DNA of 13,513 nucleotides from Syntrophus sp. (in: bacteria) (GCA_013824905.1 PNOO01000041.1:1-13513), one strand, 5' to 3'; shown: positions 6,116-13,432, numbered from the stretch's first letter. Numbers and translations are program-made. The notes: generated by a model not told the origin, from the sequence alone.

Positions 6116-7096
6116 ATGAAACAGACGAAATGGTTCCTCCATCCGGTCACCGTCTTCACCCTGTCCACGGTGGCCCTGGCGATCTCCCTGTTCCTGTATA
6201 TTTACTGGTATGTTCGAGTCAGCGCTAGGCTCAAATCGGTCATCGACTATTACCGGCTCGATGCGAGCCAGTTTTTCGAGGCGCAAACCTGGTTGGTGAT
6301 CCTCATCCTGTCGCTTCTGGTCGGCGTCATTCTGGCGGGAATACTCATCATTTTTATTTACAACCTCAAGACGCTGCAACTCTATCGTCTCCAGCACACC
6401 TTCATCAACAACTTCACGCATGAGCTCAAAACCCCCGTCACATCGCTGAAGCTCTATCTCGAGACTTTCGCGAAACACAAACTCCCCCGCGAAGAACAGC
6501 TCAAATATATCGGGTTCATGCTTCAGGACACAGAACGTCTCTCCGGAAACATCAACAGCATCCTGAATCTCGCCCGGATCGAAAGCAGGGTTTACGAAGG
6601 GAATGCCACGCCGGTCGATCTGATGAAGGCAATCCGGCAGTTCATCGCCGGCAACACCCACCTCTTTGGCAACTGTGACATTCGTATAGAGAACCCATCC
6701 AATGAAACCCATATTTGCCCCGTCATCGTTTCCCTCTTCGAGATGCTCCTGATGAATATCCTGACCAACGCCATGAAATACAACGTATCGGTCAAGCCCA
6801 GGGTTGACATTTCTTTTGAAACTGGCGAACATGAGCTTCTGATACGCTTTCGGGATAACGGGATCGGCATTGTGAAGGAAGACCGGAACCGGATCTTCAG
6901 AAAGTTCTATCGGGGTCATAGCAATGATCTCGTCGCCGTGGGGGGGAGCGGCATCGGCCTTTATCTCGTCCAGCAGATCGCAAAGTTTCACCACGGGAAG
7001 GTGATCGCCGACAGCGAAGGGCTGGGGAAGGGTTCCGTTCTCACCCTGATCCTGCCTAAGAAGGCGCCGAAAGGAAATAGGGATGAGACAGACTGA
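6116..7096 (+). CDS. Membrane sensor histidine kinase
   Basis: 326 aa. TM1 ~10-32, a short periplasmic loop of only ~25 residues, TM2 ~58-82, then the HisKA dimerisation domain with the H-box FTHELKTPV (phospho-accepting H102). The HATPase_c domain has the N-box (MNILTNAMKY), G1 (DNGIGI) and G2 (GGSGIGLYL) motifs. The tiny sensor loop suggests it senses a membrane or intramembrane signal, or works with a partner. The ATG at 6116 follows a GAGG Shine-Dalgarno. The 3' end overlaps the response regulator start by 14 nt, so the two are translationally coupled. A long open frame on the opposite strand (6020-7135) is a codon-bias shadow. Confidence 0.93.
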   Translation: MKQTKWFLHPVTVFTLSTVALAISLFLYIYWYVRVSARLKSVIDYYRLDASQFFEAQTWLVILILSLLVGVILAGILIIFIYNLKTLQLYRLQHTFINNFTHELKTPVTSLKLYLETFAKHKLPREEQLKYIGFMLQDTERLSGNINSILNLARIESRVYEGNATPVDLMKAIRQFIAGNTHLFGNCDIRIENPSNETHICPVIVSLFEMLLMNILTNAMKYNVSVKPRVDISFETGEHELLIRFRDNGIGIVKEDRNRIFRKFYRGHSNDLVAVGGSGIGLYLVQQIAKFHHGKVIADSEGLGKGSVLTLILPKKAPKGNRDETD

Positions 7097-7814
7097 AAAA
7101 TCGCGGATTCTCATTATCGAGGATGACGCGCACATCGCCGAAGGATTGAAGCTGAATCTCTCCCTGCAGGGTTATGAGGCGGCGATCGCCGGCAGCGGGA
7201 CGGAGGGGCTCCGGATGTGGAAGGAGTACAATCCGCATCTGGTCGTTCTCGATATCATGCTGCCCGGTCTGGACGGTCTCGCCGTTCTGCGCCACATCCG
7301 CCTGGAAGACGAGAAACTCCCCGTTCTGATCCTCTCCGCCAAGGGGGCGCTCGACGACCGGATCAAAGGCTTTTCCTGCGGAGTCGACGACTACCTCGCC
7401 AAACCCTTTCACCTCGAGGAATTCCTCCTGAGGATCGAACGCCTTTTGACAAGGGCCTCCTGGAACCGGGACCGTTCCGGCGGAATCGGTCGGGCAGAAC
7501 CCGGAGAGACGCAGAGATACACCTTCGGTGGCAATTCGATCGACTTTTCGACTCTGACGGCGGAGTGCCGGCAGGGGATGATCCAACTGACGGAGCAGGA
7601 GGCGAGGTTGCTTCGGGTCTTCATCGCCAACCGGGGCAAGCCCCTGTCGCGCAAGATCATTCTGGAGGTGGGATGGGGCTACTCCGGCGTGACAACCACC
7701 CGGACGGTCGACAATTTCATCGTCCGTCTGAGAAAGTATTTTGAGGACGATCCGCAGAATCCCATCTACTTCCGGAGCCTCCGCTCCGTCGGTTATCTCT
7801 TCGATCACCCATGA
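7083..7814 (+). CDS. OmpR/PhoB-family response regulator
   Basis: 243 aa. Receiver domain with acidic pocket E13/D14/D15, phospho-acceptor D57 (VVLDIMLP), S85 and K107 (AKPF), followed by a C-terminal winged-helix DNA-binding domain (LTEQEARLLRVFIANRGKPLSR, then TVDNFIVRLRKYFEDDP and RSVGYLF). All residues needed for phosphorelay are present. It is the cognate partner of the overlapping kinase gene. The 11-bp-spaced repeat upstream of the kinase is a natural candidate for its binding site. The signal and target genes are not evident. Confidence 0.94.
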   Translation: MRQTEKSRILIIEDDAHIAEGLKLNLSLQGYEAAIAGSGTEGLRMWKEYNPHLVVLDIMLPGLDGLAVLRHIRLEDEKLPVLILSAKGALDDRIKGFSCGVDDYLAKPFHLEEFLLRIERLLTRASWNRDRSGGIGRAEPGETQRYTFGGNSIDFSTLTAECRQGMIQLTEQEARLLRVFIANRGKPLSRKIILEVGWGYSGVTTTRTVDNFIVRLRKYFEDDPQNPIYFRSLRSVGYLFDHP

Positions 7815-7928
7815 CAGGTTGCCATAACGGAACATCGTCGCGGGATTCTCCCCCCTATCGATAGATTTCCGTCTAAAGCACAATCGGCCAGAACAACATG
7901 AACCCCGTTTATCGTGGCGAAAATCTCG

Positions 7929-7957
7929 TTGACACGTCCATGTTTCTTTCTTATAGT
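7929..7957 (+). promoter_or_regulatory. Near-consensus sigma70 promoter for the PfkB kinase gene
   Basis: TTGACA (7929-7934), a 17-bp spacer, TATAGT (7952-7957). It lies inside the longest open frame for the kinase (from 7898) but upstream of the ATG at 8012, so the transcript would start near 7964. This supports the shorter protein. Confidence 0.65.
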
Positions 7958-8011
7958 CCCATTGCCCGCGAGGGAATTCTTACCAAACGATTTCTGGAAA
8001 GCCGAGAATTT

Positions 8012-8929
8012 ATGAACATCATTGTATCCGGATCACTGGCCTATGACAGGATTATGGATTTCCCGGGACACTTCTCGGAACATATCCTGCCGGAGAAGAT
8101 CCATGTCTTGAACGTCTGCTTTCAGGTCAACGGAGTGAAGGAGAAATTCGGAGGCACGGCAGGCAACATTGCCTACGCGCTGACCTTGATGGGCGAAAAG
8201 CCATTGATCTCCGCCGCTATCGGCCATGATTATCACCGCTACTTCGAATGGCTTTCGCGAAACGGCATCCGTACCGAAGGCATCAAGATCATAGAGGACG
8301 AACTGACTGCCGGCGCATACATCACAACGGACAAGACCGACAACCAGATCACCGGATTCAACCCGGGCGCCATGAAGTATTCATCTTGCCTGGATTTCGA
8401 CACACTCGATCCCCAGGAGACCCTCATCATCGTGTCGCCCGGCAATCTCGGAGATATGGTGAATTACCCGCGCATCTGCAAGGAAAGAGGAATCGACTAC
8501 ATCTTCGATCCCGGGCAATCCCTGCCCATGTGGAATGCGAAAGATCTGGTCCGATCCATTGAGGGGAGCCGGATCCTGATCGTCAACGACTACGAGCTGG
8601 ATCTGATCATGAACAAGACCGGGTTAAACAAAAAAGATTTGCTGCGATTGCCCAAGGCCATCATCACCACCCTGGGAGAGCATGGTTCGCAGATATCGAT
8701 GCCGGATGGCGACATCGGCATTCCGGTCGTCAAAACAGACAAGGTTAAGGATCCGACGGGCGCAGGCGATTCATACCGGGGCGGTCTGATCAGCGGCCTG
8801 ATCCGCGGCAAAGACATCGAGCAATGCGCCAGGATCGGCAGTGTATGCGCCTCATTTGCCGTAGAATGTTACGGCACACAGGAATACAGCTTTACCGCCG
8901 AAGAATTCAATCAAAGACTCAAAGGCTGA
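8012..8929 (+). CDS. PfkB/ribokinase-family sugar or nucleoside kinase
   Basis: 305 aa, predicted ATP-dependent kinase. Visible: N-terminal strand MNIIVSGSLAYDRIMDFPG, the substrate-side glycine motif GGTAGN (48-53), the NxxE metal/phosphate motif N192-DY-E195, and the PfkB signature DPTGAGDSYRGG with catalytic D253. The overall pattern (SLAYDRIMDFPG, FGGTAGNIAYAL) is closest in my memory to the adenosine-kinase-like branch, but substrate cannot be assigned by eye. ATG 8012 is chosen over 7898 because the promoter at 7929-7957 would exclude the longer form and because homologues begin at this strand. The Shine-Dalgarno (GAGA) is weak. It is an isolated transcription unit between the two-component system and yjbQ. 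Confidence 0.9.
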   Translation: MNIIVSGSLAYDRIMDFPGHFSEHILPEKIHVLNVCFQVNGVKEKFGGTAGNIAYALTLMGEKPLISAAIGHDYHRYFEWLSRNGIRTEGIKIIEDELTAGAYITTDKTDNQITGFNPGAMKYSSCLDFDTLDPQETLIIVSPGNLGDMVNYPRICKERGIDYIFDPGQSLPMWNAKDLVRSIEGSRILIVNDYELDLIMNKTGLNKKDLLRLPKAIITTLGEHGSQISMPDGDIGIPVVKTDKVKDPTGAGDSYRGGLISGLIRGKDIEQCARIGSVCASFAVECYGTQEYSFTAEEFNQRLKG

Positions 8930-9051
8930 CCCAGACTGAGTCCGCAAGATTCAACTATCCGGACTATCTCATTCAAGACAGTAAAACGTATACAGGGGCC
9001 TGTGTCTTAATGCGTGGATACAGCTCATAACAAGCAGGAGGTCACCTGGTC

Positions 9052-9471
9052 ATGAAGTCTTTCAGAAAAGAGCTGTGGTTCAATGTCCCTGCACGAAGGG
9101 GGTTTATCAACATAATGCCGCAGGTGGAACAATGTCTCAAGGAAAGCGGCGTATTGGAAGGTTTGATTCTTGTGAACGCGATGCACATCACGGCATCGGT
9201 TTTCGTCAACGATGACGAATCCGGTTTGCATCAGGATTACGAGGAATGGCTTGAAAAGCTCGCACCGCATGATCCAGTCTCGCACTACAGGCACAACCGG
9301 ACGGGTGAAGACAATGGCGACGCCCATTTGAAGAGGCAGGTGATGGGGAGGGAAGTGGTCGTCGCTGTGACCGGCGGTAGGTTGGATTTCGGTCCGTGGG
9401 AACAAATATTTTATGGGGAGTTTGACGGCAGGAGGAGGAAGAGGGTTCTGGTCAAGATCATCGGGGAGTGA
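9052..9471 (+). CDS. yjbQ: YjbQ/UPF0047 family protein (secondary thiamine-phosphate synthase type)
   Basis: 139 aa, full family length. Family-defining motifs are all present: H45 in AMHITASVF, the HNRTGEDNGDAH block (H81, D87, H92), GGRLDFGPWEQIF and the terminal EFDGRRRKRVLVKIIGE strand. Members form small beta-barrel oligomers. E. coli YjbQ has weak thiamine-phosphate synthase activity, but the physiological role remains unsettled, so the product name should be treated as provisional. The ATG at 9052 is preceded by AGGAGGTCACC about 10 nt upstream. It converges with the beta-lactamase-fold gene, leaving only 65 bp between their stops. Confidence 0.93.
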   Translation: MKSFRKELWFNVPARRGFINIMPQVEQCLKESGVLEGLILVNAMHITASVFVNDDESGLHQDYEEWLEKLAPHDPVSHYRHNRTGEDNGDAHLKRQVMGREVVVAVTGGRLDFGPWEQIFYGEFDGRRRKRVLVKIIGE

Positions 9472-9536
9472 CTTTTGCAGCCGAGGCCGGATTTCTTCAA
9501 GTGGAGCAGGCTTCCTTTTGACCGCTTCTCAATTTT

Positions 9537-10730
9537 CTATTCACCTTTTTTTTGTTTCTTCGCGAATTTCTTATACAGTTCATTCGCAAGGGCGAAAAAT
9601 GCCGTGTTCGCTTTCTGTCCACTCACATTGGTAACGATGACCATCGCGAAATCACGTTTCGTATCAAGCCAGATGTGAGCCAGGTTCATGCCATTGGAAC
9701 CACCATGATAGAGCAGGGGGTAAGGAGCCCAGTCAACGGTCAGCTCGCCCCACCCGAAGGCATATTTTCCACCCGGTGGCGTGCCGGGTGCGGCATCCTT
9801 TTTTTCCGGCATTGTAATGACCGGCTTGTGGAGCTTGCGCATCGTCTCCGGCTTAACAAGGGCCGGTTTACGCTTTCCTTCGCCGGCATTCCATCCTGCC
9901 CAGTACGCAAAATCGAGGACGGACATGTGCGCAATACCGGCGGGACCAATGATCGAGGGACCATCACCGTTAGGACCGGCCAAGACGGCCTGCACCTTGC
10001 CATCGATGATGGTATGCCCGAGAGGCGCATCGATCTTGCCGAGAGAAGACTGTGGTCCGAGACCGGCGGTCCGTAATTTCAGAGGGATGAAGATCCGTTC
10101 CGTTATCGCTTCGTCCCAGGTCTTTTTCCCGACGCGCTCGATCATGGCGCCTATTATTGTATATCCCATGTTCGAATAGGCGAATTTCGTACCCGGATCG
10201 AACTCCAGAGGCCGCTGGCTCCATTGCCGGACGAGCCAGTACCGCAAATCATCGAGGTTTCCATCCTGAGACATTGCTCCCAAGTAAACCTTTAAGATGT
10301 CTTCATTGTCGGTCGGAATACCGCTCGTATGTGACAGCAGTTGCTCCAGTGTGACGCGCCCCAATCCGGGGTCCATCTTCTCCACAAGTTCCGGAAAGGT
10401 CTCGGCGATGGTTGTGTCCCATCGAAGTCTTCCTTCTTCCACCAGCATCGCCGCCAACAAGGCAGTCATCGCCTTTGTATCTGATCCAAGGTGGAACCGG
10501 TCATTGATCGTCACTGGAATCTTTACACCCGCTTTACGCGTGCCAACGGCGCCGGCCGAAATCACCTTTCCGTCCTTGACTACAGCTGCGGCGATGGCCG
10601 GCAGGTCGTACCGGGTCAGATAGGGACGAAGCATGGAATCGAGAGAGTTTTGAGCCTTCGCGGTCCCGGAGACGAAGAAAACGGTGAATGCGATAAGTGT
10701 TGCAAACAAACATCGACGGGTGCAGTTCAC
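9537..10730 (-). CDS. Exported serine hydrolase, beta-lactamase (PF00144-like) fold
   Basis: 397 aa from a GTG start at 10730. A strong AGGAGGG lies 8 nt upstream of this GTG and the product then begins with a standard signal peptide (MNCTRRCLFATLIAF... ending SGTAKAQ). The longer frame from the ATG at 10775 would add 15 residues before it. Active-site motifs of class C/penicillin-binding-type hydrolases are intact: S83-DT-K86 (SxxK), Y185-S-N187 (YxN) and H342-G-G (YHGGSNG). Such proteins are usually periplasmic esterases or peptidases rather than antibiotic-hydrolysing enzymes, so resistance should not be assumed. It is the last gene of the minus-strand accessory block. A degenerate attC-like hairpin lies upstream, but none was found after its stop. 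Confidence 0.88.
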   Translation of the reverse strand: MNCTRRCLFATLIAFTVFFVSGTAKAQNSLDSMLRPYLTRYDLPAIAAAVVKDGKVISAGAVGTRKAGVKIPVTINDRFHLGSDTKAMTALLAAMLVEEGRLRWDTTIAETFPELVEKMDPGLGRVTLEQLLSHTSGIPTDNEDILKVYLGAMSQDGNLDDLRYWLVRQWSQRPLEFDPGTKFAYSNMGYTIIGAMIERVGKKTWDEAITERIFIPLKLRTAGLGPQSSLGKIDAPLGHTIIDGKVQAVLAGPNGDGPSIIGPAGIAHMSVLDFAYWAGWNAGEGKRKPALVKPETMRKLHKPVITMPEKKDAAPGTPPGGKYAFGWGELTVDWAPYPLLYHGGSNGMNLAHIWLDTKRDFAMVIVTNVSGQKANTAFFALANELYKKFAKKQKKGE

Positions 10731-10789
10731 GAGAGTTACCCTCCTCTTGAAATATATTGTAACGGTCCGTTGCACAATTTCAGTTCTCC

Positions 10790-10847
10790 GGCGAAACGCT
10801 CGCGAACAGCAGGGCGTGTCACGCTTCCGCTGATCGCGTTGTTAGTC
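10790..10847 (-). other. Degenerate attC-like site
   Basis: On the minus strand, CTAACAACGCGATCAGC is complemented by GCTGTTCGCGAGCGTTTCG about 20 nt later. CGCGA pairs with TCGCG, a T.T mismatch replaces the extrahelical base, then CAGC pairs with GCTG. The AACAACGCG entry sequence and the GCGAGCGTT exit sequence are the same as in the good attC at 11974-12036, but the R' box reads GTTTCGC instead of GTTRRRY. It sits between the stop of the Ntn hydrolase gene and the beta-lactamase-fold gene, where a cassette junction is expected. Confidence 0.45.
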
Positions 10848-10862
10848 AACGCTTTGGTCAAT

Positions 10863-11960
10863 TTAACGCGCTTGATCAGTAACGTCCACGATGATCTCAG
10901 ATGTTCCGAACATCGGAATCCGCTTCACCGGCGTTCCTGAGAAATCAAGCTTATTCAAATCGATTTTCCGGAGATTCTGGTTGTCGTACGTTCTAAAGTA
11001 AACAATACGTTTTGTGAGATCCCGAAACGTGACCCACTGAGTGGATTCTTTAAACACTGTCTTTTTATCCGGCAATGTATCAGTCACTAGACCCAAGGGG
11101 ATATCAAACGTATTGATAATATGCTGGGCAAGATTAAGAGTTCGTTCAGCGTCCGGCTGTATATCGGAGAACCTGGTTAAAACAGCGAGGCGGACGAATC
11201 TGCTCGGCGGAGTGAGGTCGCCGGGAAGACCGAACATTCCTGACCCGTGGCCTGTTGCTGAAAATGTCAAACCAGATATCTGGTAGGGTTCCGGTTTTTC
11301 ACTCGTCATACCGACATACTGACGCAAGTTCGTTAACTGCCAGGGAAACCGGGGAGCATTCGTCATAATGCCGAGAGGGTTGTCATAGACGTTACACATG
11401 CCGTCTTCATATTCAATAACGATGCAACCGCCGTTTGCGTCATAAACGATGAAATGCACGGTCGGGGATATTTTTGTCTTGGGGTCCGTATATTTGAACA
11501 CTTTCACGTTCTGGATTTCTCGCTTTACATCCTCCACGCTTGCAAAGTTGCCCAGAATCCAATCTCCGACCATGGCCTGGGCGAGGGCGCGTTTCCCCTC
11601 ACCGGGGGCAACGTCCTGCCATTTCATGTCGGATTCAAACCAAAGCAGCCCGATTGCAAGTCCTTTTTCGTTCATTCCGTCAGATAGGCCATAATCCATT
11701 CCGAAAGATCCAATCCCGACGTAGCCGTAGCGTGTTTTCCAGGATAAACCTTCCTTTCCGTCGGGGGCGAAGCTTACATAGGCTTTATTTCGCGGAACTA
11801 TAATGGCATCGTATTTCAGATCAATAGCAAACTCCATTGAGCGCCCGACAATGATCGCTCCGTCGTTGGCTTTTAGGCGAAACACAGTGCAGGAATCCAC
11901 AGACAACGGGAACGATACAAACAAGCATGCAACAAAGACAACAATCATTATTTTTTTCAT
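10863..11960 (-). CDS. Exported choloylglycine hydrolase-type Ntn amidase
   Basis: 365 aa. Linear amide C-N hydrolase of the bile-salt hydrolase/penicillin V acylase family. Signal peptide 1-23 (VDS-C) is followed directly by C24, the N-terminal nucleophile. Other family landmarks: GRSMEF (39-44), DGMNEKGL with N97, MTNAP with N201, and GLPGDLTPPSRFVR with R257. Length fits the secreted Gram-negative branch, whose members act on penicillin V and often on acyl-homoserine lactones rather than bile salts; substrate is not decidable here. The ATG at 11960 has an AAAGGAGGCAC Shine-Dalgarno located immediately after the R' box of the upstream attC, the classic cassette arrangement. The stop (10863) lies 15 bp before the next attC-like site. 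Confidence 0.9.
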   Translation of the reverse strand: MKKIMIVVFVACLFVSFPLSVDSCTVFRLKANDGAIIVGRSMEFAIDLKYDAIIVPRNKAYVSFAPDGKEGLSWKTRYGYVGIGSFGMDYGLSDGMNEKGLAIGLLWFESDMKWQDVAPGEGKRALAQAMVGDWILGNFASVEDVKREIQNVKVFKYTDPKTKISPTVHFIVYDANGGCIVIEYEDGMCNVYDNPLGIMTNAPRFPWQLTNLRQYVGMTSEKPEPYQISGLTFSATGHGSGMFGLPGDLTPPSRFVRLAVLTRFSDIQPDAERTLNLAQHIINTFDIPLGLVTDTLPDKKTVFKESTQWVTFRDLTKRIVYFRTYDNQNLRKIDLNKLDFSGTPVKRIPMFGTSEIIVDVTDQAR

Positions 11961-11973
11961 AGTGCCTCCTTTC

Positions 11974-12036
11974 GCCCAACGCTCGCGTTAACTGGTGCGC
12001 TGCTTTTGCACATCCGTGTTGAACGCGTTGTTGAGC
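11974..12036 (-). other. Integron attC recombination site
   Basis: 63 bp on the minus strand, from GCTCAAC (R'', fits RYYYAAC) to GTTGGGC (R', fits GTTRRRY); these pair over 7 bp with one G.U. Inside, CGCGTT-C-AAC pairs with GTTAACGCG over 9 bp, leaving a single extrahelical C at the TT(C)AA position seen in class 1 integron attC sites. A short inner stem (TGTGC/GCGCA) closes the hairpin. The TAA of the SRPBCC-like gene (11988-11990) is inside L', and the next gene's ribosome binding site begins 4 nt after R'. All these points match a genuine attC. Confidence 0.82.
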
Positions 12037-12539
12037 GTAACCTGTGAACGCGCCTTGCCGCCCGAAATAACCCAACGAAGAATCTCTACCCAAAGTGACC
12101 AGGCTTTTATTTTCGGAGGTAGCCCGAGCGATGCCTGCGCCGTAGTAAGCGAATCCTCTATCAAGGCATCGTGCATCGGTCGATAGACTAATGGCCACGA
12201 CACTATAGCGGGGCCATTAGTATTCATTTTTAGCGTATGCCGAAGGACAAGCGGTTGTTTAGGATCACTCACGATTTCGTAGCCGTGAAAACCATTGAAG
12301 CCTTTCGGGCCGGTGAAACGAAATTTGATTGACTTGCTCGGTGTGTATTCCTCGACAAAATACCTTATTGGTCCATGGCCACCCTTTGCACCAAGACCGA
12401 GTGGACGGTCAAATTCCATGCGCGGCCATATGTGTTTTGGCCATAAGTGATCTTCACTAGACGCAAGTGAATCGATAAGCGCACCAATTTGCACTCGGTC
12501 CGCATTTAGCTCGCGCTCATGAATGTTGAGTACTTTCAT
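11988..12539 (-). CDS. SRPBCC-like (START/polyketide-cyclase fold) protein
   Basis: 183 aa, no signal peptide or membrane segment. The pattern of an N-terminal HERELNA strand, a DRPLGLGAKGGHGPIRYFVEEYTPSKSIKFRF core and an HGYEIV/LVLRHTLKM strand pair followed by a C-terminal helix resembles the helix-grip SRPBCC fold, which binds hydrophobic ligands; this is fold recognition by eye. The ATG at 12539 is preceded by AGAGGAA at a good distance. The last ~15 codons (TLNNAFNTDVQKQRTS) are translated from the attC site and are probably not part of the fold. Function unknown. GC is lower than in the core genes of this window. Confidence 0.7.
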   Translation of the reverse strand: MKVLNIHERELNADRVQIGALIDSLASSEDHLWPKHIWPRMEFDRPLGLGAKGGHGPIRYFVEEYTPSKSIKFRFTGPKGFNGFHGYEIVSDPKQPLVLRHTLKMNTNGPAIVSWPLVYRPMHDALIEDSLTTAQASLGLPPKIKAWSLWVEILRWVISGGKARSQVTLNNAFNTDVQKQRTS

Positions 12540-12556
12540 GTGATTTCCTCTGTTAC

Positions 12557-12601
12557 TCCCAACGAAAGATTACCGGCGCGAGGAACGCGTGTCCGTTGTA
12601 T
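12557..12601 (-). other. Very weak attC-like junction
   Basis: On the minus strand, ATACAAC at one end and CGTTGGGA at the other flank an inner stem (CGGACACGCG with CGCGCCGG, one two-base bulge). GTTGGGA lies 18 nt upstream of the SRPBCC gene start, similar to the 14-nt spacing after the good attC at 11974-12036. At 45 bp it is shorter than normal attC sites and both boxes have one mismatch, so it may be a decayed site or coincidence. Confidence 0.22.
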
Positions 12602-12643
12602 TGATTGGTTCGGTTTTTGTTCTCATGCGTGCTGTACAAAGCT

Positions 12644-13120
12644 CTATTGGTTCAGCGCTTTGATCATGTGGGGGAGCAGGAAGCCAATCAATAACAACGC
12701 CATGACCGGACGCATTGAATTGACAGGTTTCATGTTCCGTTCCATGATGGCTGTGGCGACATGATTTGCAGCCGAGAAAGTAAAAAACAGCAACATCGCT
12801 GTGACTATAGTAGCATCGGCATATCGCCCCCAATCCAGCATATAAACAAGCAAGGCCGTGATGGCTGTGGCCGCACTGGCAAGACCTGATTGAATTTGAT
12901 ACACACGATTGGGTGCATAGCCAATTTTCTCAGAGGCCGCTTCGCCCAGTATCAGAGATTCAAAGGCCACTGTGCCGGACATGAGCATTACTACAAATGG
13001 CCCCATAATATGAAATCGTGATATCGCGTCCTTGCCCAAATAGTAGGCGGAAAAAATAGCAAGTCTTACACCGGCTGGCCGAAGCCACTCCATCATCAAA
13101 ACCAGCTTCTTCTTAGGCAT
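12644..13120 (-). CDS. Four-TM inner-membrane protein of unknown function
   Basis: 158 aa with predicted transmembrane segments at about 37-57, 77-95, 103-121 and 136-154, and a basic N-terminus (MPKKK) that suggests a cytoplasmic start. The second and third helices (GLASAATAITALLVYMLDW, TIVTAMLLFFTFSAANHV) recall small membrane proteins of the DUF6790 type, but I would not assert membership. ATG 13120 is preceded by AGGTGG at unusually short spacing; a start at the tandem ATGs 24-27 nt downstream is possible. It is the first gene of the accessory block and is served by the promoter candidate at 13181-13208. No role can be assigned. Confidence 0.7.
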   Translation of the reverse strand: MPKKKLVLMMEWLRPAGVRLAIFSAYYLGKDAISRFHIMGPFVVMLMSGTVAFESLILGEAASEKIGYAPNRVYQIQSGLASAATAITALLVYMLDWGRYADATIVTAMLLFFTFSAANHVATAIMERNMKPVNSMRPVMALLLIGFLLPHMIKALNQ

Positions 13121-13180
13121 TCCACCTCGCTTTCTCGATCAGGGCTACCCTCCGAATATTTATTTTTATGTGTATTATGC

Positions 13181-13208
13181 AAATTACCCCAAAAAGGGTG
13201 AAAGTCAA
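13181..13208 (-). promoter_or_regulatory. Candidate promoter for the accessory block
   Basis: Minus strand: TTGACT (13203-13208), a 16-bp spacer, TAATTT (13181-13186). It lies between the tRNA terminator and the membrane-protein gene, giving a leader of about 55 nt, and could drive the four-gene minus-strand series. The surrounding ~160 bp are AT-rich and hold no gene. Confidence 0.4.
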
Positions 13209-13282
13209 TAATAAAAGCTTGAATTATTTCTAAAAGTCGGGGTTTGTATTGAATCAATGGAAACAAGGTGGGGAGAAAATGT

Positions 13283-13319
13283 AAAAAAATAAGGGGCCAG
13301 GCTTATAACCTGACCCCTT
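13283..13319 (-). terminator. Intrinsic terminator of the tRNA operon
   Basis: On the minus strand, an 11-bp stem (AAGGGGTCAGG / CCTGGCCCCTT, one G.U pair) with a 7-nt loop is followed by A then seven T. It starts about 10 nt after the CCA end of tRNA-Lys and separates the tRNAs from the accessory block. Confidence 0.9.
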
Positions 13320-13328
13320 TATTTAATT

Positions 13329-13404
13329 TGGTGAGCCCTGTCGGGATCGAACCGACAACCTACTGATTAAGAGTCAGTTGCTCTACCAGCTGAGCTAAGG
13401 GCCC
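13329..13404 (-). tRNA. tRNA-Lys(CTT)
   Basis: 76 nt including an encoded CCA (13329-13331). Acceptor stem GGGCCCT pairs with AGGGCTC (one G.U), D-arm TTAGCTCAGCTGGTAGAGCA, anticodon loop ACTCTTAAT with anticodon CTT, and T-arm GTCGGTTCGATCCCGAC. It lies 28 nt downstream of tRNA-Arg in the same orientation, so the two are probably one transcript. Confidence 0.97.
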
Positions 13405-13432
13405 TTATATGGTCGATGATCTGCAATAAATA

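Noticed and set aside
6020..7135. 371-aa open frame on the minus strand across the histidine kinase gene
   Set aside because: It is longer than the kinase but has no recognisable domain, while the plus strand carries all histidine kinase boxes in order and a coupled regulator.
7855..7864. CTATCGATAG palindrome after the response regulator gene
   Set aside because: A lone 10-bp palindrome with no repeat or positional support; expected by chance often enough.
7056..7883. 275-aa minus-strand open frame opposite the response regulator gene
   Set aside because: The plus strand encodes a complete receiver plus winged-helix protein; no domain is seen in the reverse frame.
8992..9003. ACAGG-GG-CCTGT palindrome between the kinase gene and yjbQ
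   Set aside because: The 2-nt loop and missing T-run make it a poor terminator, and no second copy supports an operator.
13283..13319. Possible end of a REP-associated transposon (GGGGTCAGG motif)
   Set aside because: The GGGGTCAGG arm recalls REP-type elements, but the perfect stem plus seven T directly after a tRNA operon is fully explained as an intrinsic terminator.
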